DNA of 64,000 nucleotides from Paraburkholderia sediminicola (GCF_902859805.1 NZ_CADIKC010000001.1:620001-684000), one strand, 5' to 3'; shown: positions 27,109 to 35,207, counted from the first letter of the stretch. Notes: a model not told the origin generated them from the sequence alone. Translations and numbers: made by a program.

Positions 27109-27800
27109 TCACTGGCCCACATTTGACTGGTTTCAGACGCCTTGACGGGAGCAACCGCCGAGCGTGCGGCGCGGCGCGCGACGCGCCAGTAATCGACCAC
27201 TACCCAGACGGCAAAAAGCGGCGCACCGATCGAGGCGACCACAACGAACGGCATCACGACGCTCGTCAGTGTGACGATGGGTAGCAGGTACAGCACGTCT
27301 TCGGTTTCAAAACCGCCGACTGCTGCCTGCCTGGTCCCCGCCTTGCCCGCCATCTCCTCGATGCGCATGCGCAGGAAGAAAATCAGCGCGACCGCAACGC
27401 CCGCCACGGCGCCCAGCCAGCCAGGCGAAACTTTCAATGAGCCGACATGCGTCGAACCGACACCCATGCCGACGAACAACATGACAGTCACGAGCGCGTC
27501 GCACGCCAGATCGTAAAAATGACCGATCCGGCTCGACTTTCCGCCGATGCGCGCAAGTTCGCCATCTGTGTGGTCGACAAAGTTCGACAGCACAATTAGA
27601 AAGGCGCCCGCATTGACCCAGGCAAATCCGCCGTGGGCGAGACAGAGCGCGCCGGCAAGCCCGATCAGCAGGCGCAGCGTGGTCAGATGGTTCGGCGTAA
27701 CCCACGTGTTGACGAGCGGCGTGACTAGTCGGCGGGCAAGCCTCGCATCCCATGTTCTGGGGGCCGGAACGTTAATTGGAATTGATGGTCGCGAATTCAT
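27105..27800 (-). CDS. CDP-alcohol phosphotransferase
   Basis: 231 aa integral membrane enzyme. The full family motif is present: Asp76-x2-Asp79-Gly80-x2-Ala83-Arg84-x8-Gly93-x3-Asp97-x3-Asp101 (VDHTDGELAR, GHFYDLACD). It transfers a phospho-alcohol from a CDP-linked donor, or a phosphatidyl group from CDP-diacylglycerol, to an alcohol. It does not look like PgsA or PssA housekeeping enzymes: the N-terminus has a PNHLTTLRLLIGL motif as in generic members. First gene of the coupled operon; no clear Shine-Dalgarno is visible before the ATG. Confidence 0.88.
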   Translation of the reverse strand: MNSRPSIPINVPAPRTWDARLARRLVTPLVNTWVTPNHLTTLRLLIGLAGALCLAHGGFAWVNAGAFLIVLSNFVDHTDGELARIGGKSSRIGHFYDLACDALVTVMLFVGMGVGSTHVGSLKVSPGWLGAVAGVAVALIFFLRMRIEEMAGKAGTRQAAVGGFETEDVLYLLPIVTLTSVVMPFVVVASIGAPLFAVWVVVDYWRVARRAARSAVAPVKASETSQMWASE

Positions 27801-28041
27801 AACCCGGAAATATATACGGGATCGTAAAAGCTTGCTTCCTTCCTTAACGTTTTCTTAAGCGCTCATTGTTGCCGATACGTGTCAGGCGCCGGGCAAGATA
27901 TGCCGAATCACGTTAAAGTGCGAATCCAGTTGCGCCTGTCACGCCCGATTAGTTCGATGCGCAATGTCTTTTCGAGGTCCGGCGCATGGCCGTCACCCGT
28001 TGCGAACTCACTACATCGAACGCGGGCCGCTATTCACGTAT

Positions 28042-28476
28042 ATGAAACGCTTCTTTTCGTCCGTACTCCTTGCGCTGGCCGCCGCCGCGCTGCCGCTCAG
28101 CAGTCATGCTGCCGCTCTCGACGCGCCGCTCACCTGCAATGAGAGCGGTCATCAGTTCATTGCCGATCTCGCCCAGCAGCAGTTGATCGATCCGAAGCCA
28201 ATGCGGGTCGAAAGCAACTCCATCAATGCGTTTTCGCCGGCGCAGGGTGCCGACCTGACCGCATTTGGCTTTCACATTTTCGCGGTGGTTGGCTACGAAA
28301 AAGACGATCCGATGTTCCGCGTCGGCGACGGTGAACCCGTGGCCCGCTCTGCCTATGGCGTTGTCGTGTTCGGCGGCGAATCCAAGGTCCAGGCTGCGCT
28401 CACCGAGGCCGGCAGCACAGCGATCGTGCATCGGGTCGCGCCGCTCGTGACGGCGATTTTCTGCAAGCGGAGTTGA
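28042..28476 (+). CDS. Small exported protein of unknown function
   Basis: 144 aa starting MKRFFSSVLLALAAAALPLS, with a signal peptide ending at SSHAAA. The mature part has two cysteines (TCNESGHQF near the start and AIFCKRS at the very end) that could form a disulfide linking the termini. No domain is recognised. The start was chosen for the signal peptide; no strong ribosome binding site is seen, and the frame is open 26 codons further upstream. It is divergent from the CDP-alcohol operon but no functional link is apparent. Confidence 0.75.
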   Translation: MKRFFSSVLLALAAAALPLSSHAAALDAPLTCNESGHQFIADLAQQQLIDPKPMRVESNSINAFSPAQGADLTAFGFHIFAVVGYEKDDPMFRVGDGEPVARSAYGVVVFGGESKVQAALTEAGSTAIVHRVAPLVTAIFCKRS

Positions 28477-28519
28477 GGCGGCGGAAATGGCCGATCGGAA
28501 GGTGTGGGGCCGGCGTTTT

Positions 28520-28690
28520 ACGCGTTATAATTTGTGCAGATGGATTTTTCGGGGCCCGCAAGGGCGTCTATCTGCCTCCTGGTCAAACAGGATCCAGCCG
28601 TGCTGGTTACGTCGGTCATACCGATCAAGCGCACCCGCGAAGTTATGAGGCCCCCACGTGGGGCCTCACCTGTTTCCGGCACGCGGTTTT
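28520..28690 (+). ncRNA. Candidate structured small RNA
   Basis: A perfect TATAAT at 28526-28531 is followed by a run of hairpins: GCAGATGGA/TCTATCTGC (28536-28574, one G-T wobble), TCCTG/CAGGA, CCAGC/GCTGG, and GAGGCCCC/GGGGCCTC (about 28649-28669, loop CACGT). No open frame of note covers it, and no T-run follows the last stem. It lies between a plus-strand gene and the 3' end of a minus-strand gene. I do not recognise the family; size and lack of a coding frame would suit a housekeeping or regulatory RNA. Confidence 0.38.
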
Positions 28691-28693
28691 CGG

Positions 28694-29284
28694 TTAAACC
28701 TGGCTGAGATTCGGATCGCGGATCGCCTCTCCTCTCAATATTTTTGCCGCCATCACGCGAAAGCGCACGATGCTCCGCCGGTTGCGCGGGATTCCTGCCT
28801 TTCCCTTGCTGATGTCGCGTATGTAGGCGCTCTCGATCACAAGCCGCAACGCGCTCGCCCCCGCCCGGCGCAGGCGAAAAAACACTTCATATTCGACCGG
28901 CTCGCCGTGATGCGTGATGTCTTCGATCACGAGCCAGTTCGAATGGCCCGTGAAGTAGCAATGCCGCTCACTCAACTGCGCGACGATCGCAGGTAGTCGA
29001 AGCGACCAATGGTGTCTGTCAAAGCAGAACGCACGGGCAACATGCCGATGGTCGAGAATCTTGCGTGCATTGCCGAGCGTATCGAAATCCAGCCGCTCAC
29101 CAGGCACCGGCCCAAACGACACGCAATGGGACGTGTATTCGACATGAACGGTTGCCGTCGCCGCGGGAAACTTCGCAGAAGCGGGAATGGCAAGCGTGAA
29201 AGCGCTAGCGAGCAGATGCGACAAGCCATATCGGACGCTTGCCACGTCGATATAGCCTTGTCGCAAAATCGAAATCCACTTCAT
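28694..29284 (-). CDS. Hypothetical protein
   Basis: 196 aa from the ATG at 29284 (MKWISILRQGY). Composition and a stretch such as EPVEYEVFFRLRRAGASALR, LVIESAYIRDI look protein-like, with a possible hydrophobic segment near residues 22-36 (SHLLASAFTLAIPAS). The Arg-rich C-terminal part (NRRSIVRFRVMAAKILRG) suggests nucleic-acid binding at most. No family is recognised. There is no Shine-Dalgarno; the longer frame to 29509 overlaps phoX and is unlikely. A 9-bp inverted repeat (GAGGGGGAA/TTCCCCCTC, 29294-29330) stands just before the start. Confidence 0.6.
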   Translation of the reverse strand: MKWISILRQGYIDVASVRYGLSHLLASAFTLAIPASAKFPAATATVHVEYTSHCVSFGPVPGERLDFDTLGNARKILDHRHVARAFCFDRHHWSLRLPAIVAQLSERHCYFTGHSNWLVIEDITHHGEPVEYEVFFRLRRAGASALRLVIESAYIRDISKGKAGIPRNRRSIVRFRVMAAKILRGEAIRDPNLSQV

Positions 29285-29293
29285 ACGCCAGCC

Positions 29294-29330
29294 GAGGGGG
29301 AAACCGAAAATTATCGCGAGATTCCCCCTC
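29294..29330. repeat. Inverted repeat between phoX and the hypothetical gene
   Basis: GAGGGGGAA and TTCCCCCTC, 9-bp arms separated by 19 bp, downstream of phoX. It may be a weak terminator of phoX or a leader hairpin of the next gene; no T-run is present. Confidence 0.5.
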
Positions 29331-29382
29331 TCCGGCGCCTCAGCCAGATGGCCAATGCCACCTCTTTTACCCCACTCGCCCC

Positions 29383-31341
29383 CTACAGCTTGATCCCTGC
29401 CGGGTCCGCCGTCAGATACCCCACGGTCGCGCCGAAGCGGTCCTTGTAGTTCGCCCGCACGAGCGGATCGAGCGTCGATTGGACCTTGTCGTGCAACGGA
29501 CTTTCCCAATCGCCGACATGCTGGAAGTTGCTCATCACGTATGTCCAGCCGTTGATTTCATCGACCGCGTGCAGGCCCGTCGACTCCGCGCCCGCAGGAC
29601 ACGACAACACACGTGCGAGCGTCCTGGTATCGACGTTATAAGCCCACAGAAAATTGTTGACGTGCATGCCGCTGTCTTCGCCGATAAAGAGTGTGCGCAG
29701 CTTCTCCGAAAACTTGAGGTTGTCCGGATTGGCGATACGCTCCGGGTTCGCCGTGTTGCCAAGCACGTCGGCGGCCGGCAGATCCTCGCCGACCAGCGCA
29801 GCCGGTGCGGACATATCGACCGGCACCCAATCGCTGTTGATCGCGCCGCCGCTGCGGTCGCGCTGGCCGCCCTTCATGTTCAGCGCGTAGACCGCGCCGG
29901 CGTTGATGGCTTTGTCGACGGCGACATCGGTCGATGCGGCATGACCGCGCACCATCGATTTCTCGATGCGTGACATCGCCGAATACAGCACCTTGTCCTT
30001 GATATTGACTGTCGTACCTTCGAGCTTTGTGAAACCCATGCTGCCGCCCGCCAACGCTGCGTAGCGATGCGTTTCGAGGAAAGTTGCCGCCTTGGTCATG
30101 CCCGATTTGACACGCACCCAGTTGAAAGTGCCGTTGTAGTTGATCTTCGTGTAGGTCGAATCGACTGGGTCCCTGGTCGCAACGTCCATGATGTCGCTCG
30201 CGCTCAACTGGTTGGCGAGCGCCTCGATTTCGTCGCTGGTCGCGTGGCCCAGATTGATCCAGGAAAGCGTTGCCGTGCCCGCGCCGCTCGACGACACCTG
30301 CGTCCACTTTGCGACATACAGCGTGCCCGCCGACAGATCGGTCTCGCGATCGGCGATGAACATGAAGAGGCCGCCGTTGGTCGCGTCGTCGCCCATCAAT
30401 ACGGTGCGCTTATCCGGCATGACCTGAATCAGTTCGTGCGAGATGCGGCCGAGGCAGTAGTGTTTCCTGATCGTGCCGGTGCCGTCGGGATTGACGGTCA
30501 CTTCCGGCAGATGGCCATAGTGATAGGGATTGGCGGTAGTTTCGTCACCGTAAAGGCTGCGGCTGAAGCCCTTGAACTGACTGTTGGTCGCGATCGTCGC
30601 GGCGTCCGGCTCGTACTCTTCGCTCGACAGATGCGTGTTCCACGGCGACAGGCTCGCTCCGCAGGTGATCCACAAGCCATGCGCCTTCGACGTATCGACA
30701 TTGTGATAGCCCACCAGCGTGAGCTTACCGGTGGCCGGATCCTGATCGAGCGTGAGCACGGCGATCGGCGACGGCAACTGGCCATACATCGACTTCAGAC
30801 TCTGATCGCGGGTCGTGTATTCGAACTGCACGACGGCGAATACCGCATTGCCCTTGAGGCCCTTCACCGTGGGCTTGTCGAGACGAATCAGCGAACTGCC
30901 GTCCGGGCAGTCCGAATAGAACTGGCGCTCTTTGCCCGCTACCGATTTATCGATGATCGGCTGATTGTTGATATCGAAGTAGCCGCCGGCCAGGATCGTG
31001 CCGCCCTTGATGTTCGGCACCATGTCGCCGGTCACGAAAAACGGCTGGTACGCGAGCTTGAACGTACGGCTGCTGCCGTCGCTCAGTTGCACCGAGAGCG
31101 TCGAGCCGACCGTGGTTTTCGCCATCGCGGCGGGGTCCGCCAGCGTCGGCGCGGCCATGCCGCTGAATGCCGCGGAGACGAAGTTGGCCACCGGCTTGAC
31201 CGGCGTCGCCGCCAGCCCGTCGCCTCCGCCGCCGCACGCGGTCAGCATCGACGCCGTTGCCAGGCCGCCTAACGGCAACATCGGCGCACCGGCGAGGAGT
31301 TTCAGGGCCTTGCGGCGGGAAAGGTCGAACGGCTCTGCCAT
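29383..31341 (-). CDS. phoX: PhoX-type alkaline phosphatase, Tat-exported
   Basis: 652 aa. The N-terminus has a twin-arginine motif (SRRKALKLL, residues 8-16) followed by a lipobox-like LTAC (Cys36), so the protein is probably Tat-exported and perhaps lipid-anchored. The body is of the PhoX/DUF839 family, calcium- and iron-dependent phosphatases with a beta-propeller fold: GLWITCGASLSPWNTHLSSEE, the conserved block with the Fe-ligand cysteine, is at about residues 226-246. It frees phosphate from organic phosphoesters. A clear Pho box lies about 110 bp upstream. The start at 31341 is chosen for the Tat signal. Confidence 0.92.
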   Translation of the reverse strand: MAEPFDLSRRKALKLLAGAPMLPLGGLATASMLTACGGGGDGLAATPVKPVANFVSAAFSGMAAPTLADPAAMAKTTVGSTLSVQLSDGSSRTFKLAYQPFFVTGDMVPNIKGGTILAGGYFDINNQPIIDKSVAGKERQFYSDCPDGSSLIRLDKPTVKGLKGNAVFAVVQFEYTTRDQSLKSMYGQLPSPIAVLTLDQDPATGKLTLVGYHNVDTSKAHGLWITCGASLSPWNTHLSSEEYEPDAATIATNSQFKGFSRSLYGDETTANPYHYGHLPEVTVNPDGTGTIRKHYCLGRISHELIQVMPDKRTVLMGDDATNGGLFMFIADRETDLSAGTLYVAKWTQVSSSGAGTATLSWINLGHATSDEIEALANQLSASDIMDVATRDPVDSTYTKINYNGTFNWVRVKSGMTKAATFLETHRYAALAGGSMGFTKLEGTTVNIKDKVLYSAMSRIEKSMVRGHAASTDVAVDKAINAGAVYALNMKGGQRDRSGGAINSDWVPVDMSAPAALVGEDLPAADVLGNTANPERIANPDNLKFSEKLRTLFIGEDSGMHVNNFLWAYNVDTRTLARVLSCPAGAESTGLHAVDEINGWTYVMSNFQHVGDWESPLHDKVQSTLDPLVRANYKDRFGATVGYLTADPAGIKL

Positions 31342-31448
31342 GTTGTCGTGATCCAGGGTTTGGGTAGTGTGGGTGAATGCACAGCCGGCACGCACTCAGA
31401 CCCAAAACCGCATGGTTCACGCTCGCGCCGCTATGACGCGAGGATTCT

Positions 31449-31477
31449 ATGAAGTGAATGTGAAAGTATATTGACAG
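31449..31477 (-). promoter_or_regulatory. Pho box upstream of phoX (three half-sites)
   Basis: On the minus strand: CTGTCAA, TATA, CTTTCAC, ATTC, ACTTCAT. Three 7-bp half-sites at exact 11-bp spacing, resembling the PhoB consensus CTGTCAT-N4-CTGTCAT, upstream of a phosphatase gene that is a classical PhoB target. Confidence 0.75.
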
Positions 31478-31531
31478 GCTTTAGTAATGTTAAATTCAGC
31501 TGTTCGTTAGCTGAAACCTGTCGCCGCCGAT

Positions 31532-32104
31532 CTAGCCCGGACGGCGAAATTCGTTTTCGACCCACGCAGCGGCGCTCGCCTTGCTCAGCTTGAAGTTCGG
31601 CGCGACCTGCACTTGCGCGAGCTGTTCGCCGAACGTATCGAGCGCCGTCAACAGCGCGTACGGTTCGTCTTCGTCGGGAACGATGTCGAGCGTGATGTCG
31701 AGTTCATCATTGCCATCCGCGCTGGCCACGCGCACTTCTTTGTGCAACTGAGCGCGCAACTGCTGCTCATGGCGGCGCAATACTTCAGATGCGGTTTTCA
31801 CCAGCGTGTTGAACGCCGACGTGTCGAGCGGCTTCGGATCTTTCTTGTTGCGACCCATCGTCCACGGGCCGACGAGCGCCGGTTCCGCTTCGCCGTCTTT
31901 AATCATGGCGACGGCCCAGCCTTCGTCGTCTTCATTCTTGATTACGCGCGCGGTCCAGCCGTCATCGCGCCATAGACGCGCTTCGTGCTGGGTTTCGGGC
32001 AGCGCTTCTTCCAGATGATCGAGCGGGGTTTCGTGGATTTCGGACGCGCCTTCCGTCGGGGAGTCAGCAGCGGTGTCGGACGATGGAAGGGGGGAATTGG
32101 TCAT
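31532..32104 (-). CDS. Conserved hypothetical protein
   Basis: 190 aa, acidic and probably cytoplasmic. Recognisable order: a disordered Ser/Pro/Glu-rich N-terminus (about 40 residues), then ARLWRDDGWTARVIKNEDDEGW, EPALVGPWTMGRNKKDPKPL and a C-terminal DITLDIVPDEDEPYALLTAL, domain-like and hydrophobic in pattern. I believe it is a Burkholderiaceae protein of unknown function. I prefer the ATG at 32104 to the one at 32140, but no strong Shine-Dalgarno supports either. It is probably monocistronic. Confidence 0.75.
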   Translation of the reverse strand: MTNSPLPSSDTAADSPTEGASEIHETPLDHLEEALPETQHEARLWRDDGWTARVIKNEDDEGWAVAMIKDGEAEPALVGPWTMGRNKKDPKPLDTSAFNTLVKTASEVLRRHEQQLRAQLHKEVRVASADGNDELDITLDIVPDEDEPYALLTALDTFGEQLAQVQVAPNFKLSKASAAAWVENEFRRPG

Positions 32105-32281
32105 TACAGGTTTACTCACGTTCGCGGGGCGGAAACACAACTCAAGCCTGCGATTCTACCCGCCCCACACCCGCCGAACGTGGCCCTCTGACGAACGGAC
32201 AAGCCAGGCCACACTCTTCGTCAATCGAAATAGTGCATTTCGCTATTCGTGAGAACTTATAAACCGATTATAAAACGTTCG

Positions 32282-32307
32282 AAAAAAACGCGGCCCGAAA
32301 GCCGCGT
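32282..32307 (-). terminator. Minus-strand intrinsic terminator in the porin upstream region (distal)
   Basis: ACGCGGC and GCCGCGT form a perfect 7-bp stem; on the minus strand six Ts follow directly. No annotated minus-strand gene ends here, so it implies a transcript starting between here and the porin. Confidence 0.75.
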
Positions 32308-32325
32308 ATAAAGAGATGAAAAAGA

Positions 32326-32344
32326 CACCCCTGGTCAGGGGGTG
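32326..32344 (-). terminator. Minus-strand intrinsic terminator in the porin upstream region (proximal)
   Basis: CACCCC and GGGGTG pair around a 7-nt loop; on the minus strand the stem is followed by TC and five Ts. It lies 22 bp beyond the stop of the small frame at 32367-32558. Confidence 0.65.
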
Positions 32345-32366
32345 AAACGAATTGTAGAACTGTAAT

Positions 32367-32558
32367 TCACCGGGATAGAACACACGAATTGGAAGAGTCC
32401 ATTGCAGAAATCAGAATGATTCTAAAATCAGGCAACAACACGCTCAAATCCTTACTGAATATGACATGGCACGGCGTCGCGATCGAGCAACACCAATAAT
32501 TTGACGAACAATTACAACGCCATCGCGCACGAATATTTTTTTCTTTATTTACCCGCAC
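32367..32558 (-). CDS. Candidate small gene (63 codons) upstream of the porin
   Basis: GTG start with AGGAG 8 bp upstream, followed by 63 codons in an AT-rich stretch and, 22 and 59 bp after the stop, two intrinsic terminators on the same strand. The predicted peptide begins MRVNKEKNIRARWRCNCSS and is rich in Cys and basic residues at the N-terminus, more hydrophobic later (RIILISAM). No family is recognised. The terminators support a transcript; whether it acts as an mRNA or as a regulatory RNA divergent from the porin cannot be decided from sequence. Confidence 0.35.
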   Translation of the reverse strand: MRVNKEKNIRARWRCNCSSNYWCCSIATPCHVIFSKDLSVLLPDFRIILISAMDSSNSCVLSR

Positions 32559-32730
32559 TTACACAACTCCTAATCCGCTATTTCGAATTAGAAAATGCAT
32601 TGTTGCGCCATACACGTTTAAAGATATAAATAGCAGGCATACACTTCGCAGCGGATCGTCAGGCAGCCGGAGCAATCGGCTGCAGCACTGGAATGCGATT
32701 CTCTACGCACTGTCCCGGAGTTATCTAAAC

Positions 32731-33882
32731 ATGAAAAAAACCCTCATCGCAGCAGGCCTCATGGGCGCGTTCGCCATCACCGCTCACGCACAAAGCAGCG
32801 TTACGTTGTACGGCACGCTGGACGCCGGTCTCGTCTATTCGAACAACCAGGGCGGCCACAGCAACTGGCAACAAGGCAGCGGTTCGGTATCGAACACCTA
32901 CTTCGGCCTGCGCGGCAGCGAAGACCTTGGCGGCGGTCTGCACGCCATCTTCACGTTGGAAAACGGCTTCAATCTGAACAACGGCCAGGATTCGGAAAAC
33001 GGCACGATGTTCAATCGTCAGGCGTTCGTCGGTCTGAAGAGCGATCAATACGGTGCGTTGACGCTCGGCCGTCAGTACGACTCCGTGGTCGATTACCTCG
33101 CGCCGCTGTCCGAAGCGGGCGCGGGCTTCGGCAACAATCTCGCCGCTCACCCGTTCGATAACGATAACCTGGACAACTCGTTCTCTATCAAGAACGCCGT
33201 GAAGTACACGAGCGCGAACTACGCCGGCCTGAAGTTCGGCGGCCTGTACGGCTTCAGCAATTCGGCCGGCCAGTTCTCGAACAACCGCGCATGGAGCGCC
33301 GGTGCTTCGTACGACAACGGTCCGCTGAGCGTGGCTGCCGCTTACCTGCAACTGAACAACTCGGGTAGCTCGAACCTGAGCGGCGCAGTCTCGCAAGGCG
33401 ACGGCACCGCCGCCGTCGCGGCGAACCTGCAACGCACGTTCGGTGCGGGCATCAACTACACGTACGGCCCGGCGACGGCTGGCTTCGTGTACACGCATAC
33501 GCAACTGGACGGCATCACGGGCGTGGACGTCGGCGGCGCGACGCTGCCGGGTGTGGCAGGCACCAACCTGCATCTGGACAACTACGAGTTGAACGGCAAG
33601 TACGCACTGACGCCGGCACTGAGCCTCGCGGCTTCCTACACGTTCACCGACGGCAAGATGTCGGGTTCGAACGGCTCGGGCGATCCGAAGTGGCACACGG
33701 TATCGCTGCAAGGCGACTACTCGCTGAGCAAGCGTACCGACGTGTATGTTGAAGGCGTGTATCAGCACGCAACGGGCGAACTGGGCAACTTCGGTGCGAA
33801 CGTGGCGGCGATCAACACGCTGGCGCCGTCGTCGACCGGCAACCAGGTTGCTGCGGCTGTCGGCCTGCGTCACCGCTTCTAA
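32731..33882 (+). CDS. Gram-negative porin (Burkholderia type)
   Basis: 383 aa. Signal peptide MKKTLIAAGLMGAFAITAHA, mature start QSSVTLYGTLDAGLVY, the standard first strand of beta-proteobacterial trimeric porins; GSRWGLRG-like YFGLRGSEDLGGGLHAIFTL and FNRQAFVGL follow, and it ends in a C-terminal Phe (GLRHRF) used by the BAM complex. Codon bias and a long leader suggest strong expression. The upstream 150 bp are AT-rich, in contrast to the surroundings. A strong terminator follows. It forms a general diffusion channel in the outer membrane; solute preference is not readable. Confidence 0.95.
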   Translation: MKKTLIAAGLMGAFAITAHAQSSVTLYGTLDAGLVYSNNQGGHSNWQQGSGSVSNTYFGLRGSEDLGGGLHAIFTLENGFNLNNGQDSENGTMFNRQAFVGLKSDQYGALTLGRQYDSVVDYLAPLSEAGAGFGNNLAAHPFDNDNLDNSFSIKNAVKYTSANYAGLKFGGLYGFSNSAGQFSNNRAWSAGASYDNGPLSVAAAYLQLNNSGSSNLSGAVSQGDGTAAVAANLQRTFGAGINYTYGPATAGFVYTHTQLDGITGVDVGGATLPGVAGTNLHLDNYELNGKYALTPALSLAASYTFTDGKMSGSNGSGDPKWHTVSLQGDYSLSKRTDVYVEGVYQHATGELGNFGANVAAINTLAPSSTGNQVAAAVGLRHRF

Positions 33883-33935
33883 GTTTTCCCGCTGGCTCGT
33901 GCAGAACGGTGTACCAGGCCGCTCTGCAACTCAAT

Positions 33936-33968
33936 CTGCGCGTGGCACGATCACGCGCAGGTTTTTTT
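33936..33968 (+). terminator. Intrinsic terminator of the porin gene
   Basis: CTGCGCGTG and CACGCGCAG form a perfect 9-bp stem with a 7-nt loop, followed by G and seven Ts. Confidence 0.93.
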
Positions 33969-34177
33969 CATAGTGCTTACGTTCTTACGTTTCGACGTAG
34001 CGATAGTGACGGCGCACGCATGCCGTGGGTATACTGAGGCCGGCTGCCTTCCTTGCCGTAACGTCGTTGCGGTTGAACGGCTGCTTCGTCGCGAAGCATG
34101 ACGTTGCGTTCAATCGCGTTGCGCTTCGCCCGCGCCCCAAGTTCCCGTGCACGATCGGGGACGCCGACGATCGGACC

Positions 34178-34528
34178 ATGAAAAGACTTCTCCTGCTTGC
34201 CCCCGCTGCTGCCCTCACTGCTTTTCTCGCTGCCTGCGGTTCCAGCGGCCCCACCCGCGACGCGTCCCAGCCGATGATTTACGTGTCTTCGCAACGCGCC
34301 CCTGCTTATATCGCCGATTGCCTCGAAAGCAAGCTGTCACGCGTGCGCATGTCGCGCGTCGGCGACGCGACCGAGATCGCTGTCGGCTCCGATTCGAACA
34401 ACTCGTATTTCGTCACGCTGACGCCGAACAACGCGGGTTCGGTCATCAAGGTGATGCATCCTGCGAATGCGCCGGACGACCCGCCTGAACCGGAAATGCG
34501 CGTCGATATTGCGCGCTGTGCGACCTGA
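34178..34528 (+). CDS. Small lipoprotein
   Basis: 116 aa starting MKRLLLLAPAAALTAFLAAC; LAAC at residues 17-20 is a lipobox, so the protein should be lipid-anchored at Cys20. The mature part (GSSGPTRDASQPMIYVSSQR...) contains a cysteine pair, in IADCLESK and at the C-terminal RCAT. It resembles short Burkholderia lipoproteins annotated as sugar ABC-related or hypothetical, without known function. The start is chosen for the signal peptide; the frame is open further upstream. A terminator follows at 34588-34630. Confidence 0.82.
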   Translation: MKRLLLLAPAAALTAFLAACGSSGPTRDASQPMIYVSSQRAPAYIADCLESKLSRVRMSRVGDATEIAVGSDSNNSYFVTLTPNNAGSVIKVMHPANAPDDPPEPEMRVDIARCAT

Positions 34529-34587
34529 GTTTCGGGTCACCCGGCTGCGTTGTTAAGGAGCACGCTGAGGACCACACCGAAGGCCAC

Positions 34588-34630
34588 GCCGATCCGCGAT
34601 TTTTTATCTCGCGCGTCGGCTATTTTTTTA
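34588..34630 (+). terminator. Intrinsic terminator after the lipoprotein gene
   Basis: GCCGA/TCGGC and CGCGA/TCGCG make a two-part stem with a 2-by-2 internal loop, followed by TATTTTTTTA. Confidence 0.75.
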
Positions 34631-34694
34631 TCTGCTCATCTGCGAACATAGCCGCCCCTTGGCTTTTATCCGGCGCGCTGCGCCGTGAGGTTCG

Positions 34695-35201
34695 ATGGCA
34701 TCCAACAAAGCACATCACGCGACTGGGTTTGCGGCTGGCGTTATCGCGGCGGCGGTTGTCGCGCGCGTCGGCGGCGGTGGTTCGTTTCATATCGGCGTGT
34801 TGTTGAGTTTCGTCGCCGGAGTGGCGGGGAGTACGGCGCCGGACTGGCTGGAGGTGGCGTGGTGGTCACGCGCGCGACGGCTGTGGATTACGCATCGTAC
34901 GTTGACGCATTGGGGTGTGGGGTGGGTCGCGTTGCTCGTGGGTTCCTATCATTGGCTTGGGCATTCGATTTATGCGGGCGCGGTGTTTGGGTTTGCCTGC
35001 GGGGGGTTGATGCATTTGTTGGCCGATTGGCCGAATCCTTTGGGGGTGCCGTGGATCGCTGCTCGGCATTCCTTGAATCTTTGGAATAGTGGGCATTGTG
35101 ATTTGATTGTTGTTGCGGCTTCGTGGGTCGCCGCGTGGTTTGTTAGTGAGCATGTCTGGTTGCATGGGGTTTCGGTTTTCAGGTTTTTTAGAGTTGGGTA
35201 G
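34695..35201 (+). CDS. YdjM-like membrane-bound metal-dependent hydrolase
   Basis: 168 aa with about four hydrophobic segments. The family's metal-site-like histidine/aspartate pattern is visible: MASNKAHHATG at the start, AGSTAPDWLEV, THRTLTHWG and GGLMHLLADWPNPLGVPW. Homologues (DUF457/YdjM) are inner-membrane proteins, LexA-regulated in Escherichia coli, of unknown enzymatic function. No ribosome binding site of quality is seen, and no LexA box was noticed. The repeat element copy C begins only about 7 bp after its stop codon. Confidence 0.85.
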   Translation: MASNKAHHATGFAAGVIAAAVVARVGGGGSFHIGVLLSFVAGVAGSTAPDWLEVAWWSRARRLWITHRTLTHWGVGWVALLVGSYHWLGHSIYAGAVFGFACGGLMHLLADWPNPLGVPWIAARHSLNLWNSGHCDLIVVAASWVAAWFVSEHVWLHGVSVFRFFRVG

Positions 35202-35207
35202 GGGGTT

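Noticed and set aside
28520..28690. Assignment of the structured region to 6S RNA, SRP RNA or a known riboswitch
   Set aside because: I could not match conserved bases of those families from memory; it is left as an unassigned candidate.
32725..33873. A 382-codon open frame opposite the porin
   Set aside because: Antisense to the porin coding region, Val/Arg/Gln-rich with no recognisable domain; the porin is certain.
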